This document shows, in pieces, positions 13,397 through 21,211 of a DNA stretch of 64,000 bases. Position 1 is the stretch's first letter, and each line of letters opens with the position of its first letter. The DNA lies in assembly GCA_964030785.1 (NCBI GenBank), contig OZ034968.1, positions 66,877,899 to 66,941,898 of the forward strand. Reading direction: 5' to 3'. The position numbers and the translations under genes are program-made. Source of the stretch: Siderastrea siderea (Eukaryota; Cnidaria; Anthozoa; Scleractinia; Rhizangiidae). The notes below the pieces were generated by a model that saw nothing but the letters and a program-made list of their open reading frames with translations, was not told where the DNA came from and did no database searches.

Positions 13397-13426
13397 TTTG
13401 AGGCGACAAAAAAAAAATAGTTTCAT
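12743..13426. repeat. Direct repeat pair in the left arm
   Basis: About 95-115 bp at 12743-12836 recurs at 13308-13426, both containing GCGAGCTAAACAGAACCGC and GAGGCGACAAAAAA. The second copy has an expanded AT/poly-T stretch. The pair brackets exon 1 and promoter of the candidate - strand gene, suggesting the block was gained by duplication or recombination. Confidence 0.8.
13184..13215 (-). promoter_or_regulatory. Leftward promoter with TATA box and CArG (SRF-type) box
   Basis: On the - strand TATATAAG (13184-13192) sits 36 nt before the ATG at 13148. Just upstream is CCTTATTTGG (13206-13215), a perfect match to the CC(A/T)6GG consensus for serum response factor; CCAAT-type motifs follow. 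The same CCTTATTTGG occurs in the promoter region between the SLOG and GRF genes. Confidence 0.5.
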
Positions 13427-13427
13427 C

Positions 13428-13461
13428 TCAACTCTCCAGAAAAAGTCAACGGACATGACGT
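13428..13461 (+). repeat. 34-bp copy of the 3' end of the 13741-14793 gene
   Basis: These 34 bases are identical to 14763-14796, which encode the last residues (LSRKSQRT) and stop of the first FYVTL gene. The copy lies upstream of that gene and is not in a long frame. It looks like a scar of tandem duplication, unequal recombination or template switching. Confidence 0.85.
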
Positions 13462-13590
13462 GGTTGTTTTTTTTTTATAGAGAAAGCGAATCATTAATTA
13501 AATCCTGGAGCACGTGGGCTCAGAGGAAAGAAAAGAGAGGACATTTCGTGACGCTTACATGACGTATCAGAATAGGCCTCTGGCTAGGGT

Positions 13591-13707
13591 GGGAAACCGC
13601 TGACCAGTGGAAAAAAAGGATCGCGGGCTCAGGATGGAGCAAAACTGCTGAGGAACGCGGGCTCAAAGTCCACAGTCCAATTTGAGCATCGGGGGCAGGT
13701 ATAAAAA
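13591..13707 (+). promoter_or_regulatory. TIR-derived promoter of the first FYVTL gene
   Basis: Sequence from 13591 to about 13690 resembles the inner half of the left TIR: GGGAAACCGCTGACCAG, a GCGGGCTCA box and AAAGTCC..AGTCCAATT, in the same order. It ends in TATAAAAAG at 13700, 41 nt before the ATG at 13741. A TIR fragment has apparently been duplicated inward and serves as, or next to, a promoter. Confidence 0.6.
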
Positions 13708-13740
13708 GGTAACCAGAGGGGTTAGGTGGTGATTGTGACC

Positions 13741-14793
13741 ATGAGTTTTTACATCACCCTTATCAGTGATCAAGCACAAGGCACGAATCAAAAATTTACT
13801 GTCAGACTTCCTCATTCACATTATTTGGTGGAAGATGATTGGGAAGGGGCCTTGGTTCATATCTCACACCCGGCTTTTTATCAACAATTGGGAGATCAAA
13901 CCAAGCAGAATTGGACGCAAGAAGATAGTCAAAAACATTGGATGAAAACAGATATCAGATACATACCAAAACGTGCTGATGGAACGGCTCCCATTCAAGT
14001 GACCAAACAAATCCATTTACCGCCAGGGTATTACCACAATTTGAAAGAGGCATGGATTGCCATCGCTTACGAAATAGAAAAACAACACATGGAAGTCATG
14101 ATGGATATAGCCAAAATGGACGTGGACGATCTAGGAAAACGACAACAACTAGCCGCTCTTAACCTGGCTCAACCCTACGTGAAAATCACCAATGCCGGCA
14201 TCGCCTCCGAATTAGATTCGTTGTATGTACTCATACCAGCCAACATGCAATTTGAAATGGAATGGAAATTGGCCAGCCTGATGGGACTTGTCAAAGATGG
14301 AACGCCAACGCAGAGAATTGTCCAAGAAAAAAATTATCTGGTGAAACATATCGTGGATTACGACGATCGCCACAAATGGACACCCACCATAGGGCCTGTC
14401 AACAAATATCCACCGCATGGCATCGTCTCTGTCAGCTTTACCCACCCCGATTTCGAGTATGAGTTGTTCTTGGGTCCTAATCTCAGTCGACAACCATTTC
14501 CCACCACCCAAACCGTCAAACCGCAACAAGGACGACAACAACTCATGATTTACACGGATCTCGTCATTGACAGCGTGGTTGGAAATCAAGAAAAAGGTTT
14601 TTTACGTGCCATTGATGCTGGCAATACCGATCATCAGTTTGATACCACGCAACGGATGTATTTTCCTCTTGGCAAAACCATCTTTGACAGCATTGCCATT
14701 GACATTCAAACAGCGAATGGACAGCCGGCTCCTTTCAAACAAGGCAGTACCATCATTACCCTTCAACTCTCCAGAAAAAGTCAACGGACATGA
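13741..14793 (+). CDS. FYVTL-family structural protein candidate, copy 1 (350 aa)
   Basis: The ATG at 13741 (MSFYITLISD) is preferred over in-frame upstream GTG codons because it follows the TATA box at 13700 by 41 nt. The N terminus matches the FYVTL opening of the two paralogues at 18265 and 19322. The C-terminal part shares their pattern: Y.D......VGN or VGG, then LR.I, then Y.PL, ending in F..G....TL. Such proteins recur in cnidarian Polintons to my knowledge. The C-terminal pattern of beta strands and the size suit a jelly-roll minor capsid (penton-like) or receptor-binding protein, but that is inference. It is the most divergent of the three copies and lies apart from the others. It has no membrane segment. 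Confidence 0.75.
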   Translation: MSFYITLISDQAQGTNQKFTVRLPHSHYLVEDDWEGALVHISHPAFYQQLGDQTKQNWTQEDSQKHWMKTDIRYIPKRADGTAPIQVTKQIHLPPGYYHNLKEAWIAIAYEIEKQHMEVMMDIAKMDVDDLGKRQQLAALNLAQPYVKITNAGIASELDSLYVLIPANMQFEMEWKLASLMGLVKDGTPTQRIVQEKNYLVKHIVDYDDRHKWTPTIGPVNKYPPHGIVSVSFTHPDFEYELFLGPNLSRQPFPTTQTVKPQQGRQQLMIYTDLVIDSVVGNQEKGFLRAIDAGNTDHQFDTTQRMYFPLGKTIFDSIAIDIQTANGQPAPFKQGSTIITLQLSRKSQRT

Positions 14794-14796
14794 CGT

Positions 14797-15013
14797 CAGG
14801 GTTGTGAACTTTTTTATTTTAATTAAAAAAAGAGTTGATGTTTTTTACAAAGGGTGGTCTGTGTTCTTTGCCACGCGGGGTGGGGCGCTCCTATGTACAA
14901 TTGAAAAAAGCTATCTACAATTTGAAAAACTAAAAGAAAAGCTATGTACAATTGGAAAAAAATAAAAACTAAAAGAAAAGCTATGTACAGATTGAAAAAT
15001 AAAAACTAAGAAA
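14797..15013. repeat. Convergent 3' region with A-rich tandem repeats
   Basis: Between the stop of the + gene and the stop of the - SLOG gene there are two to three copies of an A-rich unit containing AAAAGCTATGTACA. AATAAA occurs on the + strand near 14962 and its complement near 14811, so opposing transcripts would overlap by about 150 nt at their 3' ends. Confidence 0.6.
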
Positions 15014-15708
15014 TTACAAATGAAAGTCTTCCAGTTCCATGCGTAATTGATCAATGTTCTCGGGTAGACAGAAGGTGCGGTTGAATAAGGCTTGAATTTC
15101 GGCTCGGGTTTTCTCGTCCACATCCCGGGATCCCACAATAGCACTGCTTTGATGAAGGGTGGGCTTTTTAGGTCCCCAAGGGACAAATTGACTGCCAGTG
15201 ACCAGGGTGGCGGCATTCTCATTGACTTGGTAGTAATGGTCCGAGCGGTACCATGATTGACTGGGGATGTCAAACAGGTAGACGGGTTTGCCTTGATCCA
15301 TAGCCAATTGCACAGTCCAACCAGTGCCTCCTTTCACGCGTTTATGATCCGGTTCCAAGATGCCAAAGGCATAGATGGTATGGGCTTTTTTGGCCAATTG
15401 ATAATTGCGTTGCAGCAATTGCAGGGTGTAAAAATGACTGGGCATTTGTTTGCCTAGTTTCTCCGCTGCCTGGTGAAGATGGGGTTGGCCAGCATCAGGA
15501 CTTCCACGGTAGAAGGGGTGATGAAAGTGGCTCGAGGATGGTTCGGAGGGACCAGGACTTCTAGTTGCATCCCAAAGTGTTTGGCATGTTGTTCCACGAG
15601 GGCATCCGTACCTTTGGCTCCCCCTGTGTAGACCACATGGCCATGACCCACTTGCAGTTCCAAGGCACCGAGATCTTGTTCTCCGATCATGTCAATGTCT
15701 GGGGGCAT
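15014..15708 (-). pseudogene. SLOG-superfamily (DprA/LOG-like Rossmann) protein, split by one frameshift
   Basis: The ATG at 15708 opens a frame with the glycine-rich loop VVYTGGAKGTDALVEQ (about residues 25-40), typical of DprA/LOG-type nucleotide-binding Rossmann folds. That frame runs into a stop at 15454-15456. The second half of the fold lies in another frame that overlaps this point and ends at 15014; it has YAFGIL, GGTGWTVQLAMDQGKP and VYLFDIPSQSWY. The switch needs one base at the C run at 15481-15484. SLOG proteins bind or process nucleotides or nucleotide signals and occur in bacterial conflict systems. A TATA-like TATTTAAG lies about 40 nt upstream. Whether this is decay, a sequence error or programmed frameshifting cannot be told here. 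Confidence 0.75.
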
Positions 15709-15746
15709 GGCTTTTGAGAATGAAGATCTAGTGACCAAGGGACCGT

Positions 15747-15886
15747 CTTAAATAGGGACAACGAACCAATGGGAAGACAAGAGGACCTTATTTGGATTGA
15801 ACAAGCTGACCAATGGGAAGATAACAAGTCCTTATATGGGTAGGATAAGCTGACCAATGACAGTCAAGGGTCTAAGGTATAAAAAG
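15747..15886. promoter_or_regulatory. Bidirectional promoter with 44-bp repeats, CCAAT and CArG boxes
   Basis: Between the divergent SLOG and GRF genes are three CCAAT motifs, at 15766, 15810 and 15854, exactly 44 bp apart in an imperfect 44-bp tandem repeat. Two repeats include perfect CArG boxes, CCTTATTTGG (15786-15795) and CCTTATATGG (15830-15839). TATTTAAG on the - strand (near 15748-15754) and TATAAAAAGG on the + strand (15878) flank the array. CCAAT and CArG boxes are known NF-Y and SRF sites; use by host factors is inferred. Confidence 0.65.
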
Positions 15887-15923
15887 GCATGGTCGGTAGG
15901 GGTGACATCAACCTTTGAGTACG

Positions 15924-16781
15924 ATGTCTGTCGATCGGAAGAGAAAGCCAACCCATCCCCCAGAGGGGAAGAAGAAGAAGAAGAGCATTCAACATATGAC
16001 GCCCGTGGACTGTGATCCTGTGGTGTGCGACGTGGTGGAAGACACCCGAGCTGCGGTGGAAGACATGATGAAAGAATTGAATGACATGGTGGAGCAATCA
16101 CCCCCATCACCTCAATTCACCTTGACGACCGTGTATGATCCTCCCAGTTCAGTGGACACTATGGTATGCCCTTGCCATAATGTGCGTTTGGAGGCCCGAG
16201 AATCTCAAAAGGGATGGAAGTATGTGAAATGTCCCATGCAACCGTGTTTGCTGTTTTGTGGACAAGATCAAGTTCTGGAGTATATGAAAGCCGTGTATAG
16301 TCAACCTCATGTAGAAGTGTTGGACATGTGGGGTGGTTTACAATGCTTTTGCCGTGAACCCGCCACGCTTCAACAGAGTCATTCGACCCAGAACCCCGAT
16401 CGCTTGTTTCTGACTTGTTCCAAGAAAACGTGTGGCTTCTTCCGGTGGGCCGATCAACCCTTGGGTCCCAAGTACTGGACTTGGTTTCATGACAACCCTC
16501 CCAAAAAAGCTGACCAACAAGCTGAAGCACCCACCCGTGATGCTCAAGGATATCCCAAGAGGGGCTATGACATCCCTGGCCCGCCCCCTCGAGTCCAAAG
16601 CAAAGAGGATCGACCCCTGACAGACTATGAGAAACAATTGTTACGAGAAATTCAAGATCTCAAGAACCGTCAAGAAATTATTGTAGCCCCGGCACCACCA
16701 CCCCCTAAGTACAGTGACAGTGTGGAGAACTGGCAGAAAGGTCTAGAGACCATCAGTTGTGGCCGTCTAGGTCTCTTTTAA
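15924..16781 (+). CDS. Protein with two GRF-type zinc fingers (285 aa)
   Basis: The start is the ATG at 15924, 46 nt after TATAAAAAGG. A basic lysine-rich N terminus (RKRKP..., KKKKK) could be a nuclear signal. Two Cys fingers follow: one from about residue 76 (CPCHNVRL...CPMQPCLLFC) and one from about residue 134 (CFCREPATL...LTCSKKTCGFFRWAD). The second has the clear CxC...C...C.FFxW pattern of GRF fingers, known to bind single-stranded DNA in APE2, TOP3A and NEIL3. A role in replication or repair of the element is inferred. Near the C terminus PPPPKY contains a PPxY motif. An AATAAA overlaps the region after the stop (16793-16798). Confidence 0.8.
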   Translation: MSVDRKRKPTHPPEGKKKKKSIQHMTPVDCDPVVCDVVEDTRAAVEDMMKELNDMVEQSPPSPQFTLTTVYDPPSSVDTMVCPCHNVRLEARESQKGWKYVKCPMQPCLLFCGQDQVLEYMKAVYSQPHVEVLDMWGGLQCFCREPATLQQSHSTQNPDRLFLTCSKKTCGFFRWADQPLGPKYWTWFHDNPPKKADQQAEAPTRDAQGYPKRGYDIPGPPPRVQSKEDRPLTDYEKQLLREIQDLKNRQEIIVAPAPPPPKYSDSVENWQKGLETISCGRLGLF

Positions 16782-16817
16782 ATGAGAGAACGAATAAAAT
16801 TTTTTATCAATGTCACC

Positions 16818-17168
16818 ATGGAGTCTGTGTGTGATGCGTGGGAGTCTGTCTTGTCCCTGGGGCAATGGCAATGTCATCAAACCCTTTGTCAAGTCTTATA
16901 TGATCATCAACCCGGCACCCAAATCCCCATACCCCCTTGTCCCGAGGACACGCATCCTCTCCACCTCTTTGAAGAAACCCATGTGGACCGTAACCTGTAT
17001 CGATGGGTGGTGTTTGTCTTATGGTTAAAAGTTCACCCAGAGGCATGGCGATGGTATCGAATCATTCAAAAGGCGCATCCCCACACGGTCCCCACCATAT
17101 CGACCTTATGGGGTGAATGCCAAAAAGTATGGCCCCTCGAAAGAAAAAGGTCTCCCAACCATGGTTGA
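16818..17168 (+). CDS. Hypothetical protein (116 aa) between the GRF gene and the integrase
   Basis: The ATG at 16818 is in a good context (CACCATGG) and is preferred to the in-frame ATG at 16782, which abuts the preceding stop and lies before the AATAAA. The protein is rich in Trp, His and Cys (WESVLSLGQWQCHQTLC, WVVFVLWLKVHPEAWRWY). I recognise no domain. Its 3' end overlaps the start of the integrase frame by about 40 nt. Confidence 0.6.
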   Translation: MESVCDAWESVLSLGQWQCHQTLCQVLYDHQPGTQIPIPPCPEDTHPLHLFEETHVDRNLYRWVVFVLWLKVHPEAWRWYRIIQKAHPHTVPTISTLWGECQKVWPLERKRSPNHG

Positions 17169-18261
17169 GTCAGTACCACGATCCTCGAGCCCCCGGCAGT
17201 TTAGGAGGGGTGCAACGATTTGCTAAAGCCATCGTCTCCCTTTGAAAAAAGCTCAACGGGTCTTGGAACGGGATTTGGCCTATACGTTACATAAACCACG
17301 ACGTCGTCGTTTTCCCACCGTCCCCGTGATCGTAGGAGGATTAGATGATCAATGGGTCGCGGATTTAGTGGAAGTGCAACCCTTGGCCAAGTATAATCGG
17401 GGTATACGATACTTGTTGACGGTCTTGGATGTGTTGTCCAAGTACGCGTGGGTCCAACCGTTGAAAGACAAAACCGGGGTGGCGTTGGTCCATGCCTTTG
17501 ACAAGATTTTGAAAGGACGTCACCCGAATCGATTGCAAACGGATCGAGGGAAAGAATTTTACAACCGGACGTTTCAACGATGGCTTGACGAGCAAGGCAT
17601 TCAACATTTTTCGACCGAAGGAGATGCGAAAGCCAGTGTGGTGGAACGATTTAACCGCACCTTGAAAGAACGGTTGTACCGTTATTTCACCGCGGCCAAC
17701 ACCTTACAGTTTGACGATGTCTTACCCGAGTTGGTGCAAGGGTATAATGCCACCCGGCATCGAAGTATTGGTATGGCCCCTCAAGACGTGACGTGGGACA
17801 ACGAAGAAGCGGTGTGGAAACGATTGTATGCCCAACGGTTGAAAGACAAGAAAAAACCTAAATTCAAAGTCGGAGATCGTGTACGTCTCAATAAGATTCA
17901 TCGTACCTTTGAAAAAGGCTATTTACCCGGTTGGACCGAAGAAGTGTTTGTGGTGCATCGTGTGATCCCTGGCCCTGTCCCCACGTATAAGATTCACGAA
18001 TGGGATGAGACCCCCGTCCAAGGTACGTTTTATGAAGAGGATTTACAAAAAGTCCATGTATCCGAGGTGTTTCGCATCGAAAAGGTACTTAAGCGACAAA
18101 AAGATCGTTGGTTGGTCAAGTGGAAAGGGTGGCCCGACAAGTACAATAGTTGGATTCGTAGTCAAGACGTCACGTCTCTCCAACCACCCCAGAGGAAAAG
18201 CCCACCCAAACGACAACTGAAGACTAAAGAGACAAGCCCACCCAAAAGACGACGTGACTAA
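17129..18261 (+). pseudogene. Retroviral-type (RVE) integrase with chromodomain; N terminus frameshifted
   Basis: The main frame from 17242 encodes an RNase H-fold core with the D, D, E triad at about D41 (WVADLVEV), D101 (QTDRGKEF) and E135 (VVERFNRTLKERL) counted from 17242. An SH3-like region (FKVGDRVRL) and a C-terminal chromodomain (FRIEKVLKR...WLVKWKGWP, about residues 275-310) follow. Polinton integrases insert the element with a 6-bp stagger, matching the TAGAAT duplications. The main frame has no ATG start. The expected N-terminal segment begins at the ATG at 17129 (MAPRKKK) in another frame and stops at 17243-17245. One base in the CCC run at 17238-17240 separates them. Copying is otherwise intact. 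Confidence 0.9.
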
Positions 18262-18264
18262 ACA

Positions 18265-19308
18265 ATGACGTTGGTGCCCAACTCTTCGTTTTACGTGACG
18301 TTGATGAGTCATGCGAGTACCAAAGAGTTTCCTGGGAACAAGAGTCATCATTTCAGAAACCGATTGCCTAAACCCATCCGATTTATGGGACGAGGATGGA
18401 TGGTGGGTATGGTGAGTTTATCCTTACCCACCATTCCAGTGATAGCGGAAGAAGGAGGCGTGGGTGATTCCCATCCTCTGTTGTACGTACGATGGCACGA
18501 ACGGGTGTATGCCCAAGACGATCAAGGCAACGATCGATGGTGGCATCAACGTCGCGAACTCACTGTCTACGGTCGAGATATGAGAAAGGAATTGGCCTCC
18601 TCGACGGGATTGCACTTTTTTCATCAACTGGTGTACCGTTACGAGCAAAGCCGTGCCAAACAAACCGAACCCAAAAACAAATGGACCGAGGACAATGGCG
18701 TCAAATTATACCCGACGTTTGAATGGACCTCCGAAGGGGATTTGTTATTGAATACCACCAATGTGGATTACAAACGACAAGTAGCGCACGTGTCATGGGG
18801 CAGATCCTTGGCCCTGAGAATGGGATGGATTGAACAAGCGTCCCCCGGCCAGTATCGATTGGGTCCGAATCTCTTGCAAGAATTTCAAGGCATTTCCACC
18901 ATTCCCACCCCGACGGATGTCCGCGATGGCAGCAACAAGCCCATCTTTTGGAAAGTGGAGGGGGATTATCTGAAATTGAGTCTATCGTGTCCTTGGCGGT
19001 TTGTGAATTTGAACCAGACCTTTCGTCCCTCGTTGGAATTTCCCTCGGCGCGTCCTTTGCACGTGTATTGTGATGTAGGGACCAGCAGCATGGTAGGGGG
19101 TCGTATCACCGATCTCTTACGAGAAATCAAGTACCAGCCACAAAACACCACCCACTTTGAACCTCGACATATTCAATATGTCCCAGTACGCAATGAAGTG
19201 GTGGAAATCGTGGAAACCCAGATGGCCGAAACCAATGGGGATCTGGTGAAATTTGGCGAAGGCCATGCCCTCCTGACCCTCCACTTTAAAAGGGAAGTGG
19301 TAGTGTGA
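18265..19308 (+). CDS. FYVTL-family structural protein candidate, copy 2 (347 aa)
   Basis: The ATG lies 4 nt after the integrase stop. The N-terminal motif FYVTLMSHAS...F.GN leads into LPKPIRFMGRGWMVGMVSLSLP. The C-terminal motif YCDVGTSSMVGGRITDLLREI is followed by YVPVRNEVVEIVE and a final LLTLHFK. It is much closer to copy 3, which follows directly, than to copy 1. Location just ahead of the capsid and core genes and the family pattern suggest a minor virion component; no catalytic motif is seen. Confidence 0.8.
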   Translation: MTLVPNSSFYVTLMSHASTKEFPGNKSHHFRNRLPKPIRFMGRGWMVGMVSLSLPTIPVIAEEGGVGDSHPLLYVRWHERVYAQDDQGNDRWWHQRRELTVYGRDMRKELASSTGLHFFHQLVYRYEQSRAKQTEPKNKWTEDNGVKLYPTFEWTSEGDLLLNTTNVDYKRQVAHVSWGRSLALRMGWIEQASPGQYRLGPNLLQEFQGISTIPTPTDVRDGSNKPIFWKVEGDYLKLSLSCPWRFVNLNQTFRPSLEFPSARPLHVYCDVGTSSMVGGRITDLLREIKYQPQNTTHFEPRHIQYVPVRNEVVEIVETQMAETNGDLVKFGEGHALLTLHFKREVVV

Positions 19309-19321
19309 AGAAGAAGAGAAC

Positions 19322-20371
19322 ATGTCGTTCTACGTGACGTTACCGAGTCATGCCAACCGACGTGAATTTCCCAACAACCAAGCCAATTCCTTCAAGATTC
19401 GTTTACCTCAACCGTTACGGTTACAAGGAGGTGGATGGCAAGTGGGGTTGAGTGCCATTTCCTTACCGGATACGCACGTCAATTTGTACGAGTTGGTGCA
19501 AAAAGATGGGTACATCCTGTCGACGACCTGGGACCAAACCTATCCCAAACCGGGTGGAAAAGACGGGGAAACGGTCGGGCGAAGAGATAGCGCACAAACC
19601 CTCATCAATGACATTCAACATTTGGATTGGGTGGTGGATGGGGTGAGTTTCATGAAAGCCGCCATTGCTCACTTGGAACAACGACGCAAGGAAACGGCCA
19701 TTCAAGGTGGCCGGTTTACCAATGATCAAGGCAAACACAGATACGTCAAGTTTCGTTGGGAAGGCGAGGATCTCATCATCGACAACACCAATGTCTGTCA
19801 TTGCAAAACCGACACGCCCGCCCTGTACATCTACACCAAGTTGGCTGTCAAGATGGGATGGTTACGTAAAATTAGCAGTGGGTTGATTTTGGGACCCAAC
19901 TTACAACAAGACTTCATGGGGGATCAAATCCCCAACATGACAAAACCCGTTGACAACGATTGGAACGATGTGGACGACGATCAACACAACCCGGTCTTTT
20001 GGACGGTGCGTTCGTTTATACCGGATCATTTACGATTGAGTATGAGTTGTGGGTGGCGTTTCACCAACTTGAATGTGGCGTTTCGTTCCGTGGTGGGAGA
20101 TCCCTCGCGATCGTTGCACGTGTACTCGGACGTGGCAGGCAGTATGATGGTCGGCAATCGCGTGACCGATTTGTTGCGAGAAATCCATTACAAGCGGGAA
20201 GGCAGAGGTACCATGTACTTTGAACCGTTGCACATTCATTACCTACCGCTTCGTAATGAAGTGGTGGAAATCATTCAAATGCAAGTCACCGAAACGTTTG
20301 GCACCGAGGATAAGTTGGTCAGGTTTGGCCAAGGCAACACCCTGGTCACGTTGCACTTCAAAAAGGCATAA
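19322..20371 (+). CDS. FYVTL-family structural protein candidate, copy 3 (349 aa)
   Basis: The protein begins MSFYVTLPSHANRREFPNNQ and continues with LPQPLRLQGGGWQVGLSAISLP, the most typical form of the family in this element. Its C-terminal half runs in parallel with copy 2 (YSDVAGSMMVGNRVTDLLREI, YLPLRNEVVEII, LVTLHFKK). A TTTAAAAGG lies about 37 nt before the ATG, inside copy 2. The tandem arrangement points to a recent duplication followed by divergence, perhaps to give different pentons or attachment specificities (inference). Confidence 0.8.
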   Translation: MSFYVTLPSHANRREFPNNQANSFKIRLPQPLRLQGGGWQVGLSAISLPDTHVNLYELVQKDGYILSTTWDQTYPKPGGKDGETVGRRDSAQTLINDIQHLDWVVDGVSFMKAAIAHLEQRRKETAIQGGRFTNDQGKHRYVKFRWEGEDLIIDNTNVCHCKTDTPALYIYTKLAVKMGWLRKISSGLILGPNLQQDFMGDQIPNMTKPVDNDWNDVDDDQHNPVFWTVRSFIPDHLRLSMSCGWRFTNLNVAFRSVVGDPSRSLHVYSDVAGSMMVGNRVTDLLREIHYKREGRGTMYFEPLHIHYLPLRNEVVEIIQMQVTETFGTEDKLVRFGQGNTLVTLHFKKA

Positions 20372-20403
20372 AAAGGAAAAAAAAAGGGGATGGTCAGTCA
20401 AAG

Positions 20404-20592
20404 ATGCCCAAGACAAGAGCACGTCGAAGAAGAAGGCAACGAGGCGGCCTCTTGCCTCTGGCCGCTCTCGTGCCAGCCTTGATGGCTGTGGGGAAAGCCG
20501 CCGCGTTGGGAGCAGTGGGTGGTGCGGCGGGTTACGGTGGTAAAAAAGCCATCGAAGCAGCGACCACTCGGAAGAAAAAGAAAGGCCGATGA
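20404..20592 (+). CDS. Small basic pX/mu-like core protein (62 aa)
   Basis: An arginine-rich head (RARRRRRQRGG) is followed by a hydrophobic Ala/Leu/Gly segment (LLPLAALVPALMAVGKAAAL) and a lysine tail. QRGG followed by L fits the adenoviral protease type I site. The layout resembles the adenovirus core peptide mu/pX and the pX-like proteins of adintoviruses. A paralogue is encoded at 25804-25971, sharing LVPA.M.. GKAAAL. CATAAAAAGG (20367) precedes the ATG by 37 nt. The likely role is genome condensation or membrane interaction in the virion. Confidence 0.7.
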   Translation: MPKTRARRRRRQRGGLLPLAALVPALMAVGKAAALGAVGGAAGYGGKKAIEAATTRKKKKGR

Positions 20593-20658
20593 CGGTATAA
20601 AAAGACAAACGGGGTGACGTGAAGCATAGACCTTGGTGAAAGAGCAAAGAAGACAACC

Positions 20659-20985
20659 ATGCGAGGGGGAAGTTTGACACGATTTCGGACAGACGAGTGG
20701 TATGATCAACATGGCAGTGGGTTGATGAGGGAGGTCATGCGTGGTGGGTTCCAAGGCCTTAAAAGCACCCGGAATCCTTTAAAACTGCCTAGTAATATCA
20801 AGAGAGGATTGAATGCAGGGTTAACACGCGGTGTTAAACGCAAAGCCGAACAAGTCATCAAAAAAGAAATCACCAAACAAGCCAAGAAAGCCTTGAATCA
20901 GAAGAACGTGAAAGACGCCGTGCGTGTAGCCACTGCTTTATTTCCCAAACAAACCAAACGTGCACGTGATATTTTGGGAGTCTAA
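20659..20985 (+). CDS. Basic virion-protein candidate with protease sites (108 aa)
   Basis: The protein has QHGSG and MRGGF near its start; both match the adenovirus-type protease consensus (type II and type I). A further MRGGS is at the extreme N terminus. The rest is lysine/arginine-rich and helical (GVKRKAEQVIKKEITKQAKKAL), which suits a DNA-binding or capsid-lining core protein. A TATAAAAAG (20596) lies 63 nt before the ATG. The stop overlaps the next start by one base (TAATG). Confidence 0.6.
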   Translation: MRGGSLTRFRTDEWYDQHGSGLMREVMRGGFQGLKSTRNPLKLPSNIKRGLNAGLTRGVKRKAEQVIKKEITKQAKKALNQKNVKDAVRVATALFPKQTKRARDILGV

Positions 20986-21209
20986 TGGAACCCGTGCATT
21001 CACGACCTCGACGGATTCGTAGTAATCGAGGGTTGTCTCAATGGGGTGGACTGTATCCGTTTTGGAAACTCAGGAGAGGACAACGTGGTGGCTGGTTGAG
21101 TGCCGAGGTGATGAGAGTCCCCGGGTTTGATTTGAGACAACGTTTAGCCCGACGACGACGCTATAAAAACCCCTCACGACGACGACGGGGTACCACTCGA
21201 CGACGTTAA
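20985..21209 (+). CDS. Small arginine-rich protein with a QRGG site (74 aa)
   Basis: The ATG overlaps the previous stop. The protein contains RRGQRGGWL, a type I protease-site match, and ends in an arginine cluster (RRRRGTTRRR). Nothing else is recognised. It sits between core-like genes and the major capsid gene, whose ATG is 3 nt downstream of its stop, so a core or scaffold role is plausible. Confidence 0.6.
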   Translation: MEPVHSRPRRIRSNRGLSQWGGLYPFWKLRRGQRGGWLSAEVMRVPGFDLRQRLARRRRYKNPSRRRRGTTRRR

Positions 21210-21211
21210 AC

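Larger units (their letters stand above)
11772..13590. other. Composite, AT-rich left arm of the Polinton
   Basis: This 1.8 kb between the TIR and the first clear gene differs from the compact right end, where the TIR starts about 85 bp after the last gene. It contains a possible spliced - strand gene, a direct repeat (about 12743-12836 and 13308-13426), a 34-bp copy of the 3' end of the gene at 13741-14793, and AT-rich filler. An alternative + strand frame at 11782-12009 has no recognisable domain. The arm could be captured host sequence or an accessory-gene module. Confidence 0.5.

Noticed and set aside
17242..18261. Integrase as part of a retrovirus or LTR retrotransposon
   Set aside because: No LTR, gag, reverse transcriptase or RNase H is nearby; the neighbours and TIRs are those of a Polinton.
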